A stretch of 20,566 bases of DNA from NCBI GenBank assembly GCA_001275005.1, contig JWZX01001010.1:1-20566 (forward strand), written 5' to 3'. The stretch comes from Chrysochromulina tobinii (Eukaryota > Haptophyta > Prymnesiales > Chrysochromulinaceae). Made by a program: the position numbers and the translations under genes. Positions 8,263 to 13,880 of the stretch are shown here, piece by piece (position 1 is the stretch's first letter; each line of letters starts with the position of its first letter). The notes beneath the pieces are model-generated. The model made no database searches, was not told the origin of the DNA, and worked only from the letters and a program-made list of their open reading frames with translations.

Positions 8263-10520
8263 TCCTCTTCGGCCTTGAAAATCAGCGCGTTGATTCTCTC
8301 GCGCGCTCGCACCATCTCGATCTTCCTGCCTGGAACTTCCTGTTCTTCTTTGATCATCTTTGATGCGAACGTGGCCGCGTCAGGTGCGGATTGGGGTCTA
8401 GGCGTGCCTGGGCCGCGCGGCCATTGTGGGAGGAGCTCCCATCTCGATGGGTCGCCCTGATATGTGTAGGGCGGCAAGCGCCGCACACGAAGCGATTGAC
8501 CCCCCGGCGTAGCGGGTGGACCCTCACCTGCATAGCGGAACGCTACGGGCGTAGTGGCGGAACTCTCGTCGCGTGTAAAATGACCCCTGGCGCGCTTCAC
8601 AAAGCGACCGAATTCGACGAGCTGCACGGTATCCGAGTCGTCCTCATCGATAGCACACCACAGCATCTTCAACTGCGTCTCTGCAAACTCCTTCTTCGTG
8701 ATCCCAAACTTGCTGCGCACAACTCGCTGGAGCTCGTCGTACGTCAGCAGGCCCGCGCTGTCGCTGTCCACTGATCGGAACAACCTCAGCCACGCGGTTG
8801 TCACGTCAGCGGGATCGTGCGCAGCAAGCCACTTGCAAAAGACCACGGCAAGGTCCCTCTTTGCGTCGTCATTTAGCGGCGGATGGCCCGCGGCCTCGAG
8901 CTCGGCGCGCATCTTCCAGGTTTGCACCGTGCTCTTGTGGCGATCGAGCAGCTTTTCGCGCTCTACATACGCCTCATACTGAGCAAACTGATTGCGGGCC
9001 CTATTTTGCAGAAGCTGCTGGCGCTTATCGAGCGTGACAGTGGACTCCACTTCGCGCTGCATGAAGCTCTGGAACTCGCCCTGCTCTATGTACCCAGAGT
9101 CGTCGCCGTCCAGCACGCACCACAGAGCCTTCAGGCTCACTGCAGACACCTCGTCGAGGCTCAACTTCAGACGCTGTCGAATGCCCTGCTCAAACTCGTC
9201 GTACGTCATCAGACCAGAGCAGTCGACGTCGACGTCCTTGAACAACCGGTTCCAGCCTTTGGCTCCAGCGCCCAGGATCGCCTCCATCTTCGTGTTGAAG
9301 AGGCGGCTGAGCGCTTTGACCTCATCACTCGTTGGTAACGCTTGTCCTGCAGCTTCAACTTCCTGCCGCAAGAAGGTGTTGTTCGAGCGCTCTTTGAGCT
9401 CCTCGACTGCTCTGGTGCTTCTGGTATTGTCGCGGTGCGCGTGGAACTCGCCAACGTCGCTAGTATGACGGAATTGCTTGGGCGCTTTGTGCTCAAAGAG
9501 TCCTTTGGCAAGCTTCATAAACCGGCCGAAGTCGAGCTGCGTGATGGAGTCGGCATCTTTCTCGTCGAGCGCGCACCACAGCACCTTGAGCTCATCGTCC
9601 GTGAAAGCCTGCTTCGAGACCTTGAGCTTGAGACGCACGACGTTCTTGAGCTGATCAAACGTGAGGAGACCGGAGTTGTCTTTGCCGACCTCGTTGAACA
9701 CCCTCACCCATGCGATGCCCTGGTGAACGTCAGGCAGGTATGCAGCAACCCACCTCGAGAACTGCACGGCAAACTCCGTCATTTCTTCCTTGGTTGGCGG
9801 CAAGTGACCTTCATCTGCAAGCTCGGCGCGCATACGCCACGTTTGAACTGAGCCGATGAAGCCTTCAAGGTGAAGTTCGCGATCCGTGCGGGCCGCTTGC
9901 ATCTCTCGCTCCTCCAGGGCCATTTGCCGCTGTCGCTTCTGATGATCGCTGAGGTTAATGCTCATCTCCTCCTCGCGCCCGATGAATCGTCGAAATTCCT
10001 TCTCTTCGACATAGCCTGAGTCATCATTGTCCAGCACGCACCACAGGGCTTTGAGCGCGACCTCGGGTAAAACATCTAGGCTTATCTTCAGCCGGTGCCG
10101 AATTGAGAGCTCAAGCTCCCTGAAGGTCAGCAGACCGCTCAAGTCATCGTCGAACTCTTTGAAGATGTCTGACCAGTTATTGTAGCGGCCAATCGCCTGA
10201 TCGATGTGGTCATTGATAAGCTGGCTGTACGCTCCGACTTTCGTCGCATCCGGAAGCTTATATTCTTTCGACTCGAGTGCTACGCGCATAGCCTCTGTGT
10301 CCACGGCGAAATCGGCCCGCTTTTTGCCTTTGTCTGCAGAGTTCTTTGGCTGCCACTCTGGCGCCGCTGGCGCTGCAACCTCCGTTACACGCTTCGAGGT
10401 CTCTTTCGCCGGATTTGTAGGCGTCTTGGCTGATCGAGCGCGGGGCGATCTGTGACTCGATGATGGTCTCGCTGGCGGCTGGGGGCGAGGCGTCATTTTG
10501 CGAGGCGAATCAGCCATCAT
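8199..10520 (-). CDS. Eight-EF-hand protein with internal duplication
   Basis: An intron-free frame of 773 residues. After a basic, Ser/Pro-rich N-terminus (about residues 1-85) it carries four EF-hand pairs in the order A-B-A-B. A-type pairs contain FDDDLSGLLTFRELE with ALWCVLDNDDSGYVEE, and VDVDCSGLMTYDEFE with ALWCVLDGDDSGYIEQ. B-type pairs each follow a VQTW(R/K)MRAEL linker and contain GKDNSGLLTFDQ with LDEKDADSITQLDF, and VDSDSAGLLTYDEL with IDEDDSDTVQLVEF. All A loops look able to bind Ca2+. The first B loop has lost Asp1 and Glu12 and the second is degenerate. Charged helical linkers separate the pairs, and the C-terminus is again charged. Two adjacent Mets (10520, 10517) could start it. 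It probably acts as an elongated Ca2+ sensor or scaffold. The C-terminus may be misframed; see the entry at 8066-8262. Confidence 0.85.
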   Translation of the reverse strand: MMADSPRKMTPRPQPPARPSSSHRSPRARSAKTPTNPAKETSKRVTEVAAPAAPEWQPKNSADKGKKRADFAVDTEAMRVALESKEYKLPDATKVGAYSQLINDHIDQAIGRYNNWSDIFKEFDDDLSGLLTFRELELSIRHRLKISLDVLPEVALKALWCVLDNDDSGYVEEKEFRRFIGREEEMSINLSDHQKRQRQMALEEREMQAARTDRELHLEGFIGSVQTWRMRAELADEGHLPPTKEEMTEFAVQFSRWVAAYLPDVHQGIAWVRVFNEVGKDNSGLLTFDQLKNVVRLKLKVSKQAFTDDELKVLWCALDEKDADSITQLDFGRFMKLAKGLFEHKAPKQFRHTSDVGEFHAHRDNTRSTRAVEELKERSNNTFLRQEVEAAGQALPTSDEVKALSRLFNTKMEAILGAGAKGWNRLFKDVDVDCSGLMTYDEFEQGIRQRLKLSLDEVSAVSLKALWCVLDGDDSGYIEQGEFQSFMQREVESTVTLDKRQQLLQNRARNQFAQYEAYVEREKLLDRHKSTVQTWKMRAELEAAGHPPLNDDAKRDLAVVFCKWLAAHDPADVTTAWLRLFRSVDSDSAGLLTYDELQRVVRSKFGITKKEFAETQLKMLWCAIDEDDSDTVQLVEFGRFVKRARGHFTRDESSATTPVAFRYAGEGPPATPGGQSLRVRRLPPYTYQGDPSRWELLPQWPRGPGTPRPQSAPDAATFASKMIKEEQEVPGRKIEMVRARERINALIFKAEEETKRPCTPRGCQGQANRGTKR

Positions 10521-10600
10521 TAGGTAGATTCTGTTCGATTTCTTCGGTTTCGGACAGCGAGGCTCAGGGCCCAGGCGCCGCGAATGCGATGTGCGTTACC

Positions 10601-10642
10601 GGTACCGGTAAAAAGACACCGGGTACCGGTAAAAAGACACCG
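10601..10642. repeat. 21-bp direct repeat, two tandem copies
   Basis: The unit GGTACCGGTAAAAAGACACC plus one G occurs at 10601-10621 and 10622-10642 without mismatch. The palindrome ACCGGT is repeated once more just upstream. It lies about 80 bp upstream of the minus-strand EF-hand start, so it could be a promoter element. Confidence 0.85.
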
Positions 10643-10648
10643 GGGGGA

Positions 10649-10712
10649 GCCGGGACACACACGGGACACACGGGACACGCGGACACACGGGACACGCGGA
10701 CGCACAAAGGCA
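10649..10712. repeat. Degenerate ACGGGACACRCG tandem repeat
   Basis: Short purine/cytosine units of about 10-12 bases (CGGGACACAC, CGGGACACGCGGACACA) repeat imperfectly across this stretch. It looks like simple-sequence expansion in the upstream region of the EF-hand gene, with no coding potential I would trust. Confidence 0.6.
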
Positions 10713-11311
10713 CACGGACCACACAGACGAACCTCGCAACCATCCAAACCCACCAACAACACGCACCCCGCACGTCAGCGCGACGACCGAAGCCGCGGCC
10801 GACTCAACAGCCGCAGGCCCGGAGCCGACCGTGCGTTACCGGTACAGGACGCGAAACCATCGCCACCTCTTACCCGGATTCGTCAAACGTCGGGACATGT
10901 CGGAACCGCCCAAAGCTACGCGGAAGTGAACGCAACGTGAAGGTGCCGTGCGATCACAAGGGACGGTATCCATCATGGAACCTTAAGGAACCAGACATGG
11001 GGATACAGAGTGAGCCAATTGGAGTGAGCCCAGTATGGAGTATGGGGATCTTTCCGCCGTTTTGGGGGACGAAGGGTCCCGTGGAAAGCCTGACTTAGGC
11101 AACCTGTGGGGAAACGGAATGAGAACCGCAAAGTTACGGAACGCTAGTACCGTACGAAGTACGCGCGACCGAAGTTTTCGACGGTTTCAGGCCTTTCACG
11201 GTTACGAAACCGTCTCATGTCTCATGCAGAGTGAGAGTCGTTAGAGAGTCGGTTGTCTGTGGTGACTTAAGACTTAATTCTGAGAGCTTAGATACCGCTA
11301 CAAAATCTGCA

Positions 11312-12526
11312 TCAGTCGATGCAGGCCTCCGGGAAGAAGGGCGTGGGCAGCTTCTTGAGGATGGACTTCATCCACTCGTCGCGTGCGGGCACGTCGTAAA
11401 AGAAGAGATGGTTACCAGGCATCTCCTCGAGCTCGAAGGACGCAGTGGTGAAGCGCTTCCAGAGCTCGAGGTGGTGCTTCTTGCACCGGCAGTCCTTGCT
11501 CAGGACTCTGGCCTGCATCGGGATCGCGAAGGAAGGGCCAACGTGCGCGGGCGGCGGCGTGAAGCTATACGAGTCGAAGAGGGTGAAATCGTCGCGCATC
11601 ATGCCACTATACTGCTTCCAGTTGGGCTCCTCAAAGATGATCTCGTTGACGTTCCAGCCTCGGCATTCCTCTTGGAAGGTCGCCTCATCCATCTTCTCGT
11701 TCTTGTTCCAGGGCCGCTCCGCTTCGGGGATGTCAGGCGCGGGGAAGCCCGAGACGATCCACATGGCCGGCAACGGGATGCCCCTCTCCGCGCAGAGCTT
11801 GATCCACTCGTAGCTCATCCATGTGCCCATCGAGTGACCGACGATGACGTAGGGCACCTCTTCCTGCAGGAGCGGTGCGAGCACCGGGAAGAGCGCCTCG
11901 CAATACGGCCGCAGCGTGCGTTGGCGCGGCTCCTGCCGGCGCAGCTCACGCCCAGGTAGCTGACACGCGAGCAATTCGCCGCCATGGGCAGCGCAGTGCT
12001 TGACGAAGGCATTGTCAGTGGGCACACGCAGGCCGCGGCCGGTATAGACCGACTCGGCGCTGCCTGCATTGTGGAAGCAGACGATGCGGAACTTGGGATT
12101 CGGTGCTGGGTGGCGTCCAGCAACTGGGAACCACGCCTTGAAGGCTTCATCGGAGGATTTCGGCATCTTCGGATGTGGCGGCGGTGCCGGCGGTAGCGAT
12201 GATGGTGCGGGCGGAGGCGGAGTGGGTGTGGCAACTGGCTCCGTTGTTCCGCCGGATTCAAAGTACGCCATCGCCTCCTCCTTGGACCACATAGTCATCT
12301 TGTCAAACACGATGTCGATGTCATCGGCCATAGCATTGGCTTGGACCTGCGAGCGCAAGAATGCAAGCGACGGTGGGTGGAAAGACGGTGCAGAGGCGGG
12401 GTCACAACGCACATCTTTCAGCTCCTCGAGCGTGAGCGGCATCCGCAGTAGGATCGGGCAGGTGTCAGAAGACCGCGTGAAGACGCAGTCTCGCGACGTT
12501 TCAAACTTGTGTGAGTTTCGTCCCAT
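11312..12526 (-). CDS. Type II (GrsT-like) alpha/beta-hydrolase thioesterase
   Basis: A 404-residue frame whose C-terminal ~270 residues match the stand-alone thioesterases that hydrolyse acyl groups from carrier proteins of polyketide or non-ribosomal peptide assembly lines. Visible marks are the early strand IVCFHNAGSAES (148-159), LLACQLPGRELR (185-196), the nucleophile elbow VIVGHSMGTW with Ser232, a probable acid Asp345 (VLSKDCR), and His373 in MPGNHLFFYD. The first ~125 residues are not part of the hydrolase: they contain DIVFDKMTMWSKEEAM and a Pro-rich linker, and I do not recognise them. No carrier, ketosynthase or adenylation domain lies in this window, so its partner is elsewhere. 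The start may be the Met at 12442 (MPLTLEEL) rather than 12526. Only 64 bp separate it from the upstream TrmY-like frame. Confidence 0.83.
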   Translation of the reverse strand: MGRNSHKFETSRDCVFTRSSDTCPILLRMPLTLEELKDVRCDPASAPSFHPPSLAFLRSQVQANAMADDIDIVFDKMTMWSKEEAMAYFESGGTTEPVATPTPPPPAPSSLPPAPPPHPKMPKSSDEAFKAWFPVAGRHPAPNPKFRIVCFHNAGSAESVYTGRGLRVPTDNAFVKHCAAHGGELLACQLPGRELRRQEPRQRTLRPYCEALFPVLAPLLQEEVPYVIVGHSMGTWMSYEWIKLCAERGIPLPAMWIVSGFPAPDIPEAERPWNKNEKMDEATFQEECRGWNVNEIIFEEPNWKQYSGMMRDDFTLFDSYSFTPPPAHVGPSFAIPMQARVLSKDCRCKKHHLELWKRFTTASFELEEMPGNHLFFYDVPARDEWMKSILKKLPTPFFPEACID

Positions 12527-12590
12527 ACGGCAACGGTTTTACAACCCGTCTGATATATTTCAGAACAAAACTGTCGGCACCCTTCTGTTC

Positions 12591-13877
12591 TTATTCATTG
12601 TCGAGCAACCATTGTACTATGGTGATGCATTGGCTGGTGAGCATCGGCACGGGACCTAGGCTGACGCGCACGGCGCCCCGAAGCTCGAGGATCTCTTCCT
12701 CAGCTTCCGTGAAGCCAAGGTGATCGCCGAGCACCGTCACCGTCGAATGCGCCGGTACGGCGGGCTGCGGGAGCGCAGTTCCGAGGAGCCGTTGGCCCGC
12801 CTCATGCATCGCGAGTAGACGAGGCGTCTCACCCCGAGGCTCCTCGCCGAGCATGCATGTGCTCACCACGGCGCCCGCACCCGCACATCCTCGTGCCTCA
12901 CCCTGAGGCTCCTCGCCGAGCATGCATGTGCTCACGACGGCGCCCGCACCCGCACATCCTCGTGCCTCACCCAGAGTCTCCTCGCCGAGCTTCGCCTCTG
13001 GCGCGTCGGCAGCGGCGTTCTCGCAAGCTGACGGCTCCTCGAGTACGGCCTTGGCGCACGTGAGCTCGACCAATAACGCCCCCAAGTCCATAGCCTCACG
13101 CGTGCTCCAGCCGGGCAGCGGATGACCAGCCAGCGCACGCCCGACCGCCGCCGCCAGGCAGCGCTCGTCCGGGCGCAGCCCTTTGCACCGGCCGCCATCG
13201 CAGCAGACCACCCGTCGGGCATCCGCGAGGAGCAGCCACACGCGCGCCTCCTGGCGCACCCCATGCGAGTAGAAAAGGCACGCAGCCAGGCAGCGTGCGA
13301 GCAAGTCCACCCGCCCCTCTGGCAGGTTGTTCAGCTCGAACTTACCACGCTCTGCCAGGGCGCTCGGCGTCTCGTGGCACACGACAACAAACTCGCGGCG
13401 GCCCGGCGGAGGGCGCGGGCGCGTCGAGCGCTCCTGGCCAAACGCCTGCGAGGCGAGGCGCGAGGCGCGCTGGAGCGCCTCATCGGAGCGAGAGCACAGC
13501 TCAGCAGCCTCATACGAGCCGATTATAGACGCTTCGAGCCATCGGCCTCCCACGCGCGTGTGCGAGAGCCCCGCCGCCGCCGCCGCCGCCGCCGCGGCCG
13601 TCGCGGCCGTCGCGGCCGTCGCCGCCGCCGCCGCGTCAGACGCGCTCCATTGCAGGACGGCGGCTCCCGAAGATCGGCCGTCCTTGTCAGCCAGCAGCTT
13701 GATGTGGAGGGCGAGCATGGGCGCCATGGTGGGCGCCCCGGTACTCCCCTTGCGTGAGGCCGTGTGCCCCACGCTCGGCACGGCGCGCTCGAGAGCCGCG
13801 TACACGTCTGCGACGCTCGCTTCCCACGGGAGGCCGCGGAGGTGCACAAAGGTCGCCTCCGCCGCCTCCCGTACCCG
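12591..13877 (-). CDS. RRM plus TrmY-like SPOUT RNA methyltransferase (readthrough or fusion part)
   Basis: The open frame runs from just after the Dph2 TGA to TAA at 12591. It starts with an RRM of the hnRNP F/H quasi-RRM style: VHLRGLPWEASVADVY (RNP2), GRSSGAAVLQW (RNP1-like) and GGRWLEASIIGS. A poly-Ala tract interrupts its end. Numbering from the GTG at 13847, residues 151-418 match archaeal TrmY, the SAM-dependent tRNA pseudouridine-54 N1-methyltransferase. Shared segments are REFVVVCHE, GRVDLLARCLAACLFYSHGV, LRPDERCLAAAV and the trefoil-knot end VLGDHLGFTEAEEE ... RVSLGP ... QCITIV. About 65 extra residues (270-340), including a 23-residue repeat, are inserted between helix and strand. 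No in-frame ATG precedes the RRM; the first internal Met (position 41) would destroy it. The N-terminus must therefore come from Dph2 (readthrough or fusion) or an unseen exon. Confidence 0.75.
   Translation of the reverse strand, partial: RVREAAEATFVHLRGLPWEASVADVYAALERAVPSVGHTASRKGSTGAPTMAPMLALHIKLLADKDGRSSGAAVLQWSASDAAAAATAATAATAAAAAAAAAGLSHTRVGGRWLEASIIGSYEAAELCSRSDEALQRASRLASQAFGQERSTRPRPPPGRREFVVVCHETPSALAERGKFELNNLPEGRVDLLARCLAACLFYSHGVRQEARVWLLLADARRVVCCDGGRCKGLRPDERCLAAAVGRALAGHPLPGWSTREAMDLGALLVELTCAKAVLEEPSACENAAADAPEAKLGEETLGEARGCAGAGAVVSTCMLGEEPQGEARGCAGAGAVVSTCMLGEEPRGETPRLLAMHEAGQRLLGTALPQPAVPAHSTVTVLGDHLGFTEAEEEILELRGAVRVSLGPVPMLTSQCITIVQWLLDNE
12829..12989 (-). repeat. 69-bp coding tandem repeat related to the rhamnosidase intron element
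   Basis: Units lie at 12829-12897 and 12898-12966, with a partial third at 12967-12989. Each full unit encodes 23 residues of the TrmY-like protein (starting GEARGCAGAGAVVST). On the plus strand each contains GCATGCATGTGCTCAC followed by a GACGGCGCCC-like stretch, close to the core found in the rhamnosidase introns but antisense to this gene. In the sense direction unit junctions look like CTCAG|GGTGAGGC, resembling splice sites. The unit has no stop and a length divisible by three. Confidence 0.8.
13566..13636 (-). repeat. GCC/GTC trinucleotide tract encoding poly-Ala
   Basis: A run of GCC units with three interspersed GCGGCCGTC blocks. It encodes about 20 Ala with a few Thr in the RRM region of the TrmY-like protein. 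Such tracts are unstable, so length may vary between strains. Confidence 0.85.
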
Positions 13878-13880
13878 TCA
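13826..13880 (-). promoter_or_regulatory. Candidate stop-codon readthrough element: UGA-CGG plus hairpin
   Basis: On the minus strand the Dph2 stop TGA (13880-13878) is followed directly by CGG. After the five bases CGGGT comes an inverted repeat. The 5' arm ACGGGAGGCGGCGGAGG (13872-13856) pairs with the 3' arm CCTCCGCGGCCTCCCGT (13842-13826) at 16 of 17 positions, with one G-G mismatch and a 13-nt loop. UGA followed by CGG or CUA with a nearby 3' hairpin is the known type II readthrough context of several plant viral RNAs. The reading frame is kept and open on both sides. Function here is inference. Confidence 0.55.

Larger units (their letters stand above)
10521..11311. other. Intergenic region with short repeats, no supported gene
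   Basis: This 791-bp gap separates the start of the eight-EF-hand gene from the end of the thioesterase gene, both on the minus strand. It must hold the promoter of the former and the 3' UTR of the latter. A plus-strand open frame (10460-11098) crosses simple repeats and has a low-complexity translation rich in Thr, Arg and His, so I do not call it. GTGCGTTACCGGTAC occurs at 10591 and again near 10831. The direct repeats are annotated separately. Confidence 0.5.

Noticed and set aside
10460-11098. 212-residue plus-strand open frame in the repeat-rich gap
   Set aside because: Its translation follows simple repeats (GTGKKTPGTGKKTPG) and overlaps the start of the EF-hand gene on the other strand.
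13847-13847. GTG as the true start of the RRM-TrmY protein
   Set aside because: GTG starts are rare in eukaryotic nuclear genes, and the frame is open upstream with coding-like sequence up to the Dph2 TGA.
13878-13880. TGA as a selenocysteine codon
   Set aside because: The position is in a low-complexity linker between domains, not at a catalytic Cys/Sec site. Stop or readthrough fits better, although I could not search for a SECIS element.
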